From the NCBI GenBank assembly GCA_023375675.1, contig JALQBC010000028.1, positions 62,001-126,000 on the forward strand: 64,000 nt of DNA, given 5' to 3'. Below are positions 44,390 through 56,201 of this stretch, piece after piece. Source of the stretch: Cytospora piceicola (lineage: Eukaryota; Ascomycota; Sordariomycetes; Diaporthales; Cytosporaceae). How positions within the stretch are numbered: position 1 is the first letter of the stretch; every line of letters begins with the position of its first letter. Under the pieces are notes generated by a model, which did not search any database, was not told the DNA's origin, and was given only the letters and a program-made list of their open reading frames with translations. Position numbers and translations under genes: made by a program.

Positions 44390-47300
44390 ATACGCCAAGG
44401 TCGGTTGCGTGGACTTGAGTACCTGGGAACTGGTTGTACCCTGATGAGATTCTTAGCATGAGTTTGGGGATATTGACTATAATGGGCAGGGAAATTCAGA
44501 TGAAATTCTCATTGCAATGCGCTGTAGTATGTATTGGAAGAGAGTGACCTTGTATGTGTGCAGTCGTGATATGTTCAGAACAAGTACATCGAGAGAACAA
44601 CCTCGGGTCTACGAGATACTAATCCTCCGATATATACTGGATAGAACAAATGTCTGAGAAGTGAATTTGAGTGCGTATGACTTCAAAGAGAAGGGGTTAT
44701 TGCATCCTGAAGGGCTATCAAAAGCTTGTTGAGCCACGTGGTGAGCGGAACGACATCTTTACATATATATATGTCTATGTACATATCTACTCAGTAATTA
44801 TGACGGACAACGGAAAGCAGTGCGGAGTCTGTATGGCCCCCTTTCCCCTCTGACAAGTTAACATTATCACACGTATGGATTCCTTATTCTATATGGACAA
44901 GATAATAGATATATATATCCTGACCGTAGATTCAATCTGTCTTATATGTTTTTATCCATCAATGCTTAGTACTTATTACTCAGCTGAGCGCGATGTCAAC
45001 GGGCTGTTGTTTCCCGGGGCAGCGAGCTCTAGTGTACAAAATAGGATCTCACATCAACTACACATATCTATCTAGGTACGTGGTACATCATGTGAGAGAA
45101 CAAACATAACCACCTGTATGGCAGACATAAATGTCTCATGGCATACACTGTAGATCATCCCTCAGGAGCCGACCCCAGAGCCCGGAGACGTCTCGGGCTC
45201 CTGATTGTAGCCCCAACGGCGGCACACCAAGCGCTACGATGTACATAAAAGTAGGTAGAGACAGAGGGGGACAGAGAGACCAGGGTACTCGTAGCTGACA
45301 CCCAGCTTCTGGTTGAGTGCTGGCACTTACTTGCTTGGCACGGATGTTAGCCGGTGCATAAATTTCAATGGATCTTGCGTCAGCCAGCCGTTCCGGATGC
45401 GAAACCAGCGGCTTCCGGGGCTTCTCGAATTCATCAGCGTGTACCTACCGTTGGACGATTTCCCGCTTCCCAGGATGTGCAGCCACAGCCCCTATCGCCT
45501 CTGCCACGTAGTACTGCTCCAGGGAATGTTTTCACAGTGTACTGGACATGCATATATACCTCAAGCGTTGCGACTGGCTGGCATAGGCGGGCAACGCGTG
45601 CTCCATGTGCCGATGGACGATGGGATGGCCATGGGGGTCTTTGACCTCGAGCACACGTCAGAATACTCAGCCCTCGCGTATCAGAGAGAGGCCCTTGGAA
45701 CTTGGTTGTCAGGGTGTTTATACGGGTGTCGACTCGAAAACGAGGCCGTGTACTCAAACCCTCCTGTGTTCCCGTGAGCCCGTTGCCCTGCTGGATACTG
45801 GGGAACAGGACAAGGGACTGTAGCCAACAAGACTCCAGCTGGGGAGCCAACAAACAAGCGAGCCGTTCAAATTAAGATGAGGCGGCACCAGAGACAATAT
45901 AACCAGTTGGATAATCGACCAACGGAGCCAGCTGAACAGATGTAGCAGTACTTGAGTGGGCATACCAGATATTTCTGGTCCGGCACGGTCAGCCGCGACA
46001 GGGAGAATGCTGTCCTCATGAGTTTTCACAATAATGACCTGTAACCTACAGGCATCTTCCCTTTCGATGAAGGGGAGAAAGGGGGCGAGGGGAGGGGGGG
46101 GGGTAAGAAAATCCAAGCTCTCCACGATCACAGAAAACAAGAAGAAACAGGATCAGGCCTGAGGGTGTCATCATGTCCTGTACAACCGCACCGGCAAGCA
46201 CAGAACACCCAATGACCAGCGCTAGATGCAGGCGTCGAGATAGGAAGGTCTGACCGCCCCGTGTCCTCATGTTCCCCTCCCTCCTCCCCCCCCCCTCCCC
46301 TCTGACTCCCGGGCGGTCCCTTTCCCACTTGTCATGAGAGGTCACAATATCCCGCGCTGCAACAGGGCCCTCGCTACCGGGTTATAGCGTTCCAGGCGTG
46401 CCCTGGCGCCCTGGCGCCCTGGGAAGGCCCCTGGCTATACCTCACTGAGCGGCCCGAGTGGCTAAGCGTGGCCAACGGCTCTGTGTCTCCCTCTTATCTG
46501 TGCAAGCCACTGATTCGGTGACTGGCGATTGGCTTGATGGCGCAACGCACTTAGACGATGTGTATTCGGCTAGAAGAGGAGTGGTAGCTGGGCCTCAGGC
46601 AGGTATCCCCGGTTAGCCACTTGGCTGGGTCGACGCCCAGGAACCGATAGCTGAGATGGAGAACGGAGATGGAGATGGAGACGGAATTACATCTGTCTTC
46701 CGAACGAGCACGACAAGCATTAGCAGGTGTAGAGGAGCGAGGGGTGGACCACCTGATCATGTCTTGGATGCGGAACACCTCATCCACCATGGACAAAAAG
46801 ACCAGGAGACCGGGATGTTTTCGGCCAAACGCGGAGGGGCAGCCTCCCACAGTCGAGTACGCGGGGACTACCGCGGAGATGTGCCGTGCCGCTGGTGGTT
46901 TGCAGGACGCGAATGAGCAAACCCATTCGGGGTGGTCCAGGGCAGTCCCCTGCGGTTGGTAACATCTGGGCGTTCCCAGGATTGGGTTCTCCCGAATATA
47001 TTCCCACACACCCATGGGGCCAGAGCCATGTTACGACTGTACCCACACCATGAACATCTGCCATGGGGTGCAGTTATATCAACTACCTAGATCTTTATAC
47101 ACAGTAGGAGTGAATCACTGGCAGGGGTAGGAAGCACCGTCTACCTCGCACAGTGAGGAGCTGCATGCTTGTTGTTCCCTCGACCATCGATGAGGCAGGC
47201 CATTGGCGATGTGTGGGTGGGGTCTCTCCCCATCGAATTTGTAGGTTGCCATAAATTTGAATGGAGCCTGTTGTGGCGATAGGAAAGATGGCTATGTAGG

Positions 47301-48499
47301 TAGGTGTGTGCATGTAGGATGGATGTGGATGCATATCATGTATCGTTGCTTGTTTCTCTTTGTTGGTCGCCTAGATAGGAAGCAGACTGCCTACGAAGGA
47401 ATGTTCTGCTGCAGAAGCTGATGACAAGCACCCATAGAGATAGACGACCTAATCGGTAGTGTGGAGGGTTGGAATCCACTGAACTTGGTATGTTGGTTCT
47501 CTACTTGCATAGAATGATAATTTTGAGTACCCTCATTCCATCTAGCTGTCAGAAGCTCGTAGGGCTGTGACTCGTTGAGCCGGACGGTTGGGAACCAACG
47601 CGATGTGTAGAGGGGGGTGGGCAGGAAATGGGGAGCAGCACCGCCTTCTGCTAATTCGAAAGAGGTGACAAGAGAGGCAGGCGGCCAGAATGAACAATCG
47701 CGGGCGTGAGGGGGGACAGGAGAGCCCTCAGCCATGTCCGGAGAGGCTTCTGCTTGGGTCATCTTTCGTGTCTTCCGGACCAGCGATCACGACTTCCAAG
47801 CCACACAACAGCGCAGGAGAAGTTGGTGGCAACAAATAACACCAATGTCAGTCGGGAAGTCCGCGTCTAAAGCTGGGGCAATGACGAGTTCAGCCTTAGG
47901 GAAGGCTAGACAGACACTAGAGGAAACCAACGAGGATGACCTGGATTGGCGCGCCCTATCCACGCGGATGGTCTGGATGGACGAAGAAACGCAGGATGGT
48001 GTTGGTGGTTGAGCACGCATGCACTTCCACACACCCTTGTCCGGGCCGGGAGGCCTATGTACACGTGGGCTCGTTGGAAATCTCGGGGGAAAACACTGGC
48101 CCCGATGACAACCAACCTCGGGCCGACTGCTTCTTTGGTCGAATGTTGGCTGGCGCCGCTTCGATGTTGAGTCGGCGCACTGAACTCTGTGTCTGCTGGC
48201 TGCTCACTGTATGTTGGGGTCAGAGAGGCATCGCCCGGAGAACATAGGGAGGAAGAGAGGGTCCTGGCGGTCTTGTATCTCTGTCATCTTGAATGGGGGT
48301 TCTGCTCTGCAGAACGAAATGTATGTACAGTTCAGATCTAACAATCCGCATCCAGAGGTAGTCCCAGATACACCATACACCATCTGGAATCTTCATATAC
48401 AGCTAGCTCACTTGGAAACCCAACTTGAAAGCACCGCCCAGAACGCTGACCGTGAAACCCAAATGCATCGCAATGACCCCGAGTAAATGTTGCAATCAA
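44390..48499. other. Gene-poor accessory region
   Basis: About 4.1 kb without a recognisable gene. Open frames of 70-154 codons exist (for example near 45313-45777 and 46551-47015) but none matches a family or shows a consistent exon structure. Short homopolymer runs (G/C) occur near 46081-46104 and 46286-46300. Confidence 0.5.
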
Positions 48500-50617
48500 T
48501 CAGTAGATAACCTTCCTACCACAGTCCGGACAGTTGTTGCCCCTTCCCGCTGGTCTGACCTGGGGACAGTCACACACCCACCACCCTTCATCGTTCTTGC
48601 TGATGATCTTGCGGTTGCAGTCCCTCCTGTAGGCGCCGTTCCTTGCGCCACACAGGATGCAGAACCGACGAAGTGGGATTACATCCCCAATCTGTGGCGG
48701 CGGCCCCGCCGCGTCCGTGAAATGGTCGTAGGAACGCTTCTGAGGTTGACATATCCGGCCCACAGGCTGGGAGCGCGGTAGCACTATCGGGTCCTCGACT
48801 CGGTCGGCGTTCGCTGGAATACAGACCTCGTAGGTGTAGGTGTCACTGACCAGGCCCCGAGAAGCGTTGACGCTGGGGACCTTGAAGAAAGGTCGATATA
48901 TCTCACATCCCGGGAGCGTTGCTGTTGAAGATGGCGTATAGACTGGGTTGACACCTCTTACAGGTGCGATGCAATGCGTTGCCGTGTTGATGTCCTTGTA
49001 GTAGAAGCGCAAGTCGTCGCAGTTGACGCCTCTCTCCATCCGCTGTCTCACATAGCTCGTGATCTCGCTGGTCGCCGTTGTCTCCAGCTTGTCCTTGATG
49101 AGCCATTCTGGCACTTGTGCTGAGTTGACTGAGATGACTCGGACGTGGTCCACACGCACGTCGGACTTCTTGTCGGTTTTGGCGTTCTGTTCTTTCCTCT
49201 TCTGATCCTTTGCGGACCTACTGTGGTTTTCCTCTAGGCACTTGCCCTCAAAGAATTGAGCCGGAAGAATCTTGAAGCAGCAGTAACAGGCCCATCTTCC
49301 CAGTGTATCAGGATGAGCCTTTTCCTTTTTCTGAGGCTTGGACCTTTTCACTGGTGTTTTGGCTTTTCCCTTGCCCTTGCCCTTGCCCTTTTTCTCCGCA
49401 GCCTTGCCCTTTGCACTCTTGGTCGGAGGAGGTGCGTTGTCATCTGAGGGCAACTCGTCATCTGTATCTTCGGCGTCTGTGTCTGCGGCATCCTTGGCCT
49501 TTGGTAACTTTTTCGGAAAGTTCCTGGGGTCGAAGTTCTCCTCGTTTAGAAGAGTGGCCGTTTTGATTTCCCAGGGGACTGCTTCAAGCATAACCATAGG
49601 GTAGAGGTTGGTATTGCATCGTTTGAGAAGTATCTGCTGCTTGTAGGGGACGTACATCATGATCCGCATGAAGATTTCCGTAGGGAACCGCTCGAGTATG
49701 GACGTCCTCTCTGTGTCGCGTGGGGCCAAGTTGATCTGCGAAACGTTGTATATTTGCTCGAAGGTCGAGGTATCGTCAGCATCATCAGGTGCTGTCGAGC
49801 CGGGATGAGTCTCGTCCGAGAATACAGACGTAGCTGCTGGACTGGTAGGGGGCGAGGCCCCGCTAGATGAAGCAATGGTGGTCCGTCTGGTCCCTGGGCT
49901 GTCCGAGAGGTTAGTTCCCGAGAACACAGACGACGGCCTCGGCGAGGACGGGCCTGGGCATCCGCTTCGTGCCCTACTGGTCTCGTCAGACAAGTATGGA
50001 GGGCTTGGATAGGCAGAAAACTGTTCCCTATAGGGTTGCGGGCATGCTGGTTGTCTTGCTTGAGTTGGAGGGGGCAAATCGCAAGATGGGGGGGCCGCAG
50101 TCCGCCAAGTGTGTGGGAAAGTTTGCTGCTGTGAACCGTGGTCCATGGTATGCATGCGCTCCGAGCGGGCCCATACCTTTCTCTCCCAGTCCTGTACCTC
50201 TAACCTGTGAGGTTCTGGTTTGCGGTCTTGGCGACACGAGCTATTGCTCGTGTCCTCGAAACGAGGATGACCATTCGATTCGGGTATCTGATGGCCTGAG
50301 CGTGGGGTTTTATCACCACACAGGGAAACAGGGGCGTTGTAGTTATGTCTCAGATGATCACTCCGCTGTTGCTTTTGCCGTTGACCATGAAGGTACGCCG
50401 GGTCTGCGATGGGTAGCCTCAACTCCTGGATCGGTGGCAGACATCGGCCAGCCAAAGCGGAGGCTGGAGTCGCGTCTGAAGCTGGGCGACACGGTAGCAT
50501 CGTTTGCGGTTGGTCTCTTAGAGATATGGCCATATTTTGTGCTGCTAGGGGTACAGCAAGATGATTGTCCGACTTGATATCAGTTTCCTGGTGCCTGTTG
50601 CTGGGTATCAGGTTCAC
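48500..50617 (-). CDS. F-box domain protein with Cys-rich C-terminus
   Basis: Predicted F-box protein, so a likely substrate adaptor for an SCF ubiquitin ligase; target unknown. A single open frame of 705 aa from Met at 50617; the N-terminal 280 residues are low-complexity (Pro, Ser, Gln) and the real start could be a later Met (for example residue 29, MAISLRDQPQ). The F-box is at about 305-345 (SILERFPTEIFMRIMMYVPY, LKRCNTNLYPMVM). A Lys/Gly-rich basic segment (about 390-430) follows, then a Cys pair region (WACYCCFKILPAQFFEGKC) and a C-terminal domain with CILCGARNGAYRRDC and VCDCPQVRPAGRGNNCPDC, resembling a zinc-binding module. The arrangement resembles fungal F-box proteins annotated only as hypothetical. 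It is flanked on both sides by gene-poor DNA. Confidence 0.75.
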   Translation of the reverse strand: MNLIPSNRHQETDIKSDNHLAVPLAAQNMAISLRDQPQTMLPCRPASDATPASALAGRCLPPIQELRLPIADPAYLHGQRQKQQRSDHLRHNYNAPVSLCGDKTPRSGHQIPESNGHPRFEDTSNSSCRQDRKPEPHRLEVQDWERKVWARSERMHTMDHGSQQQTFPHTWRTAAPPSCDLPPPTQARQPACPQPYREQFSAYPSPPYLSDETSRARSGCPGPSSPRPSSVFSGTNLSDSPGTRRTTIASSSGASPPTSPAATSVFSDETHPGSTAPDDADDTSTFEQIYNVSQINLAPRDTERTSILERFPTEIFMRIMMYVPYKQQILLKRCNTNLYPMVMLEAVPWEIKTATLLNEENFDPRNFPKKLPKAKDAADTDAEDTDDELPSDDNAPPPTKSAKGKAAEKKGKGKGKGKAKTPVKRSKPQKKEKAHPDTLGRWACYCCFKILPAQFFEGKCLEENHSRSAKDQKRKEQNAKTDKKSDVRVDHVRVISVNSAQVPEWLIKDKLETTATSEITSYVRQRMERGVNCDDLRFYYKDINTATHCIAPVRGVNPVYTPSSTATLPGCEIYRPFFKVPSVNASRGLVSDTYTYEVCIPANADRVEDPIVLPRSQPVGRICQPQKRSYDHFTDAAGPPPQIGDVIPLRRFCILCGARNGAYRRDCNRKIISKNDEGWWVCDCPQVRPAGRGNNCPDCGRKVIY

Positions 50618-53025
50618 TTGACACAGTCGAGGTCTGTGGTATAATAATGTAAGGGAGGGTATGCGATGGATCGAGGCAGAAGATCCACATAAACGTCTTG
50701 AAAGGGTTTGAATAATCTCCTGTAGGTAAAGTGTCCCGTCTGCCTTTGCCGAGGGAGAGGAGACGGCAACTTAAAGCAGACGGAAATCAGTGCAAAGCGA
50801 TAAAACGAGACGCATCCAAATGACGATACGACCTGTCGAATCTTGGCTGTCTTGCACAATACTTGCAGACAATCGAACAGGGCCCTTTCCTCAATTGAGG
50901 CAACCGCACTTCTTGAAGGCAGAGAGAGTCGAGTGACATGGGCCTGCGCCCCTCTGCTTCCACTTTCCTGCACCGATCACTGATCTGTTGGCAGACGGTT
51001 TCCAATAGAATAGACAGAAAGCAGCGCCTTCTTCAGGATTTTGAACTCGCCTCCAGGAGACCGGGACAGAAGGTGTGGCGCCATTGGAAAGGGTCGTGAG
51101 GGGACTGTCACTTTGGATTAAGTAGGGGTGAGCCGATAGATACAGTATGCATCTACAACGGTAGAGTTGCAGTACATAATGACACACGACCCTGCCACCC
51201 TACCTTGCCTGGGAAGAGTTAAGACCCGTTTGTCTGCAGTTATTTGCAGGCGCGTGCTTTATGGTGCATCCAAGACAGACACTGTGCTGCTGGGCCTCGG
51301 AAGCAGATCCCTCCCACAGCAGACCGCATGATCACTCATGCCTTGAACATTGGATGTGGTGTAACAAGAATATATTGAACCAGCGCTCAGAAGCAAGAGC
51401 ACATTGCAATTTGTACTGGGTACGAATTTTATGGTCAAGTGGAAGACACGTCCGGCGGCTCAAGGGGAGAGGTTTATAGTGTAGGCGGGACAAGAAAGAG
51501 CGAGACCTTGGTGCGAGGAGATATCGTAACATGAGCGGGGAGGGACATGTCCACTTCCACACTGGGCCTCCTGAGTTCAACGGAGCCATTATCCGGTAGC
51601 AGTCACCTTATTGGTTTCCCAGCGTGCATTTGTTGAGGTTTTTGTAACGCGCACCAATGTCATTGACGTCCTGGTTGCGGTACTGCCGAACTTAGCAGCA
51701 CCACTCCGTCTAGAAAGAAAAGCCTGCATACCCTAGAACCTGCTCGGGCCTCTCTTTGCAGGAAAACTGGGTGATGTTCCCTGTCGCTCCTTCCGAGTAC
51801 AAGCCTATCCCAGACGAGACACAGACGAGGTTTCAGTCCGCAAATCAAACTTATCGTTTACGTCGAGGAAACACACAGAGGAACTGGTGGTCTGTGAGTC
51901 GGCAAACAGTATTGTGTAGGTGATGAAAAGCAGATGGCCGGAACGATGTTCTCTGGAATGGCTCACGGTGAGTTGGCACGAGCAACAACAGTGTTGGTGT
52001 GAAGCGGTGAGGACTGGGGAGAACCGGTTACCTGACGACGGAGTGCTTCCCGAACGGAGCAGGCAACTGCACTTGCTCGGGCAGATCGGGTCAGTGTGTT
52101 TGGTCGGAAGGTCGGACGGGGAGGGGAGAGGGGAGAGGCGCAGGAGAAATGAGGGAGGGATCAAGGCTGACGCTGCCCTTGTCCGGGGTTGGGACCAGAG
52201 TAAGAAAAAGAAAAAACGTCTGGATAGTACACGATACGCACTGACGTGGGTGTACCAAACTGCCGGGTCGGCTCTAGACCAATCTTGGACAAGCGTATGT
52301 GATGTTAGCCCTTTCTGGCCATATGCATAATGTGTGGGCACCCAGTATACACAGTATGGTGTATGGCTGGAGATGATAGGCTCACGGAGGAGTCTCCTGA
52401 TGAGCATGAGATGCATCCCGCCATCGCGAGCTACTGTTGGTACGCAGGCTGCCTAGATCAAGGATGACATGTCGTTGACTAACGCCTCCCTGACCAGGTC
52501 AAGGAGGCACCTGGGCACCAATCTGCCTGTCTGCCCACCAGGCGTCGTCGACCGACGGGGTTGTGACAGCAAGCCACATTGTTACCCCATCGTAACCCAC
52601 ATCGTGTAGCACTGTATAGGACCCATCCGGGGAGGGAATCCGGCCTGTAATCTTTTGGGTAAATCAAACTTCGAGACCGATCTCATCTCGATAAGACGGC
52701 CATATCCAGATTCACCGATGCGAATGGTCTTCGAAAGGTAATGATTGGTATTTCTCTCGTGGCGGCCTTCCCATCCGTACCGTGTACAAGTAGACCATAC
52801 GGTACATACTGTGTATATCCCTTTTGGCCCCGCGGGCCGTGGAGTTGATGTGCAGTTGAAGGCGGCCACCATGCGGCCGTGTGGGGCATTCGCCATGAGT
52901 ATTCCGCAATGCCTCAGGCCGGCCATTGGCTACATCGAGTGTACCCCCAATTCGATGCCTGCTCGTCGAGCCCAGGCCCAGGTCGAGACGCGGGATAGAA
53001 ACACTGCATACTCGTACCGAAGTAG

Positions 53026-53052
53026 GTATGTATGTATGTATGTATGTATGTA
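53026..53052. repeat. (GTAT)n microsatellite
   Basis: Six to seven tandem TATG/GTAT units. Confidence 0.95.
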
Positions 53053-54376
53053 CTGGCCTCCCATCTTGGGGTTGTCCTTGTGCCAATGCAAATCCCTGAC
53101 CACGGCCAGGTGGAACTCTCATCGTGCTCGCCTAAGATTGGTCCCCTGCATGCAATCAATAGGCTTGCATCCCGCTGGCCACATCAGACATACTGTATGC
53201 CGGGTGGTATCAGAGCGGAGTGGAAGTGGTTGGTTCGGATCGTTAATTAGCCAGAATATGCGGAGTCGGGAAGGGTTCAAGGGTTCAGTTTATCAAGTCT
53301 GCATTGATAAGCAACCAATCGTTCGACCGTTGACCCAGAAATGAGGCAGACGAAGATTCTCCTCGCTTAGAAATGTGCTAATGTTGGGTTCCAAGGTTCA
53401 TGTGATTCCGGCGTCATGCGGGTCAATGTCGCCAAAAAGTCCATTTTTTTTTCTTCCTTCAAATATCGATGTCGCGATGCGGAGATGTGCGATGATGCGG
53501 CCGCGACGGCCAGCACGGGTACGGTCTTCCGTTGGGGGTTTCACGAACGTTACTTATGCAGTGTGACCTGTGACGGTCACGGTCACATTGCGGCTCTCTT
53601 CCACTGAAGCGTCCCTCGAGCTGTGTGCAGTGGACTGACTGTAAGAACTGGAGTTCGGGCCCTTTCGACGACGAGTGGAGTTTGCCTCGGATAGTGGTGA
53701 CAAATCTGAGAGACAGAGAGCATGCTTGCCAGCGATGTTGCCAGTCGCTGTGGAAGACCATCATGACAAAATGCTGAGTAGAGGGCACACTTGCAAGGAA
53801 GCCTAGGTGCGTGTTTTCGATGTTGGCAATTTGTGCGAGTGGCGACGGCGACGGTGACGGCGACGGTACTAAGAAATATGAAACTGATCAATTCTGCGTA
53901 CAAAGGCAAGTGCGATTCAAATGGAGGAAACGAAGACTGGCAGCAACTCGTGCACAGACAGGGCTAGGGTTACAGTCGTAGTCGGGGGAGGGGGTGGTGG
54001 TATGAAAGGGGTCATGGCGCTCATACGGAGGATACTTAGGCACCCTTAGTCCACGGGTGTTCCCACTGGGTCAACAACCTCTCAACTGGAACCACCACTA
54101 ACATCTAACCGTCCCTCTTCCTTCACGTCGTTCACCATTCATAGTAACCACAACGTCAACCGCCCTGACCGATGTCGACCATCGTGGAGCGCCTGCCGGC
54201 CACATCAAACACAGACATGGTTGATGACTTTGACGAACAGAACATTTGAACCAAGGTCATTATTAGGATGATTTCTATGTCCCAAGTGACGATAAAGCGG
54301 ATCACCAAGACCTCGATTCGATTCTGGAGACCATCTTCGATTACGAGTGTCCTTCCAGATGTCTATCAATTAATTA

Positions 54377-54396
54377 CTACCTACCTAGGTAGGTAC
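54377..54396. repeat. Palindrome CTACCTACCTAGGTAGGTAC-type
   Basis: A near-perfect inverted repeat centred on CCTAGG. It is an example of the dispersed intergenic palindrome family seen at 1616, 14525, 21277, 55385 and 62606. Confidence 0.9.
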
Positions 54397-55678
54397 TTCT
54401 GACACAGAGGTTGCTACTTTCGTTCACCGCGTGACCCATACAGGAGGAATGCTTTGATAGATTAGCGTATTATTCTTATTAATATTTGTAACTGGGTATT
54501 ATTCCGTTACTAGTCGTCTCTGACGTTGGCTACCTAGGTATCGTCGAGTCTATACTCCTAACACCAATAACCTGTGTGGAGTCTGGGCGATCCTCAGAAG
54601 CCTGCAATACCAACCCTGGAGTCAGATATTTCTATTTCGGGTGACAAAGCCTGGGCTGTCCTCATCAACGACGAGTTCCACCGCCGACTCGAAGCATTAT
54701 GTTATACAGGAAGACCGAACGAGAGTGGAAGCCACCTAGATATGTCGAGAACCTTGAACCTGGCCTTAGTCGCGAGCAGTGATTTGCTGCTACTAGTGAC
54801 CTCCCCTTGGACTATTTAGCTGTTAAGGTACCTAAGTAGGTATCGCTCTCATGCACATTGTCGAAGAGCATTGCAGACACCAGCTCCAGCTGGGAATCGT
54901 TACACTGGGTCTTGACCCTGACCTTATATACCCTCGGAATAAAGGTACTACGTACGATCTAGGTTCCCAAAGAAAACGTTGTCGTACGCAGTTTAGCAGT
55001 ACTCCAGGAACTATTACGAATTTGTGATGTTATTGTTTAGCGATTGGATGTTTACTATGCATACGTGTAAACGCTGTTCTCTCATATCAATTATCGAGTT
55101 GACGACCTAGTCTATATGATATATCTCGGTACCTCCCATATCCGGATATACCCTCAAGAGTATTTTCTTCATCCGATTGTCAATCCGACTTGTAAGACAT
55201 CTTCCCTATAGCATCTCTAACAGGCATTGAGTAACCTCAATGGAATTCCAGATAGGTAGATCTTCCTTCCTTATAGGAAGTTATCTCGGGAGCTGGTAGT
55301 GATATCCTACATATGTAAGGCTATACCGTGTGTGTTTTCTACCGTTTATCATGTGCTACGACGCCTGGTGACGCGGGAGATAGATACCTAGGTAGGCTAT
55401 GTGATCTGTTTGTTACGAAATTAGCTAAGATTCTAGGATGTTAACTGGTATCTCTGGAAATTCTACTGCTCGATATATAAACTCCATTGACCGTCGCCTA
55501 CTTAGACCCGAGTAACTATACGCCTGGCTGGGTATTTTAATTTACGAGTTTTACTGGCTGTGGTATAAAGGATGCTGATATCCGGTTGAGCATTCCAAAC
55601 CTAATGTAACTACCCAGGTACTATGAGTGCAGACGAACGAATTTGATGTTACTGGGTCAGCTTGAGATCATATCAAGA

Positions 55679-55803
55679 GAATAGGAGACTAGGAGACTAG
55701 GGAACCGGAAGATAAGAATACTGGAAGACTAAGAGACTGAGATACTATACAATTAGGAGACTGAGAGGCTGAGAGACTAAGACTAGGAGACTGAGAGGCT
55801 GCG
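55679..55803. repeat. Degenerate GAGACT/GAGGCT repeat array
   Basis: About a dozen imperfect units of AGGAGACT, GAGAGGCT and AAGAGACT in 125 bp. One longer module (GGAGACTGAGAGGCTG) occurs twice. It sits about 400 bp upstream of the agmatinase-like start codon. Confidence 0.9.
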
Positions 55804-56201
55804 GTACTGCCCATAATGAGCACATTCATGTCGGCGCTATACGCCGGGTTCGGGCGGTTTGCAGCGGGTTCGTGATGTTGCACCTTGATGCAGATGATCG
55901 AATTTGGGGAGTGATGGTCGCAGCAAGGGCAATTCACCAGAAGAATCAAAGTACGGCTCGAGACGATCTCGATACCGAAACAAGTTGTCATCCATTTTAC
56001 GGAGTATATATCGACTTCCCTTATCGATTTTGCCGGAATCAGATAGGCACTGGCTGCATCGACCCAACGTCATAACATTGAAGACAACCATCGTTGACAT
56101 ATGTACCCAGGTACCGGTAGTCATAACCATCCCTCAGTCGAAACCCACATATTCCTAGAATTTATCCGACTTCTATTACCAGTGTAATCTCCATCAGAAG
56201 C

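Larger units (their letters stand above)
50618..56201. other. Gene-poor region, AT-rich in its right half
   Basis: About 5.6 kb without a supported gene. From about 54200 to 55700 the DNA becomes noticeably AT-rich with many stop codons in all frames. It contains a possible coding relic (about 54560-54790), CCTAGG palindromes (54377-54396, 55385-55397), a GTAT microsatellite (53026-53052) and a GAGACT-type repeat (55679-55803). A 108-codon minus-strand frame at 53583-53909 starts with a hydrophobic leader but overlaps a GACGGC simple repeat and is not supported. Confidence 0.5.

Noticed and set aside
46440..46535. tRNA-like A-box (GGCCCGAGTGGCTAAGCG) resembling tRNA-Ser/Leu
   Set aside because: No matching B-box (GGTTCGANNCC) or closing acceptor stem at the right distance; chance similarity.
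46551..47015. 154-codon minus-strand frame with several Cys
   Set aside because: No signal peptide or family match; includes a GGAGAT simple repeat.
51805..52416. 203-codon minus-strand frame rich in Ser/Cys
   Set aside because: No conserved motif, no credible start context, composition matches the intergenic DNA.
52745..53344. 199-codon plus-strand frame
   Set aside because: Passes through the GTAT microsatellite (Tyr-Val-Cys-Met repeat); not protein-like.
53583..53909. 108-codon minus-strand frame with a hydrophobic start, considered as a small secreted Cys protein
   Set aside because: The hydrophobic start comes from a GACGGC/GTCGCC simple repeat; no homologue recognised and no splice support.
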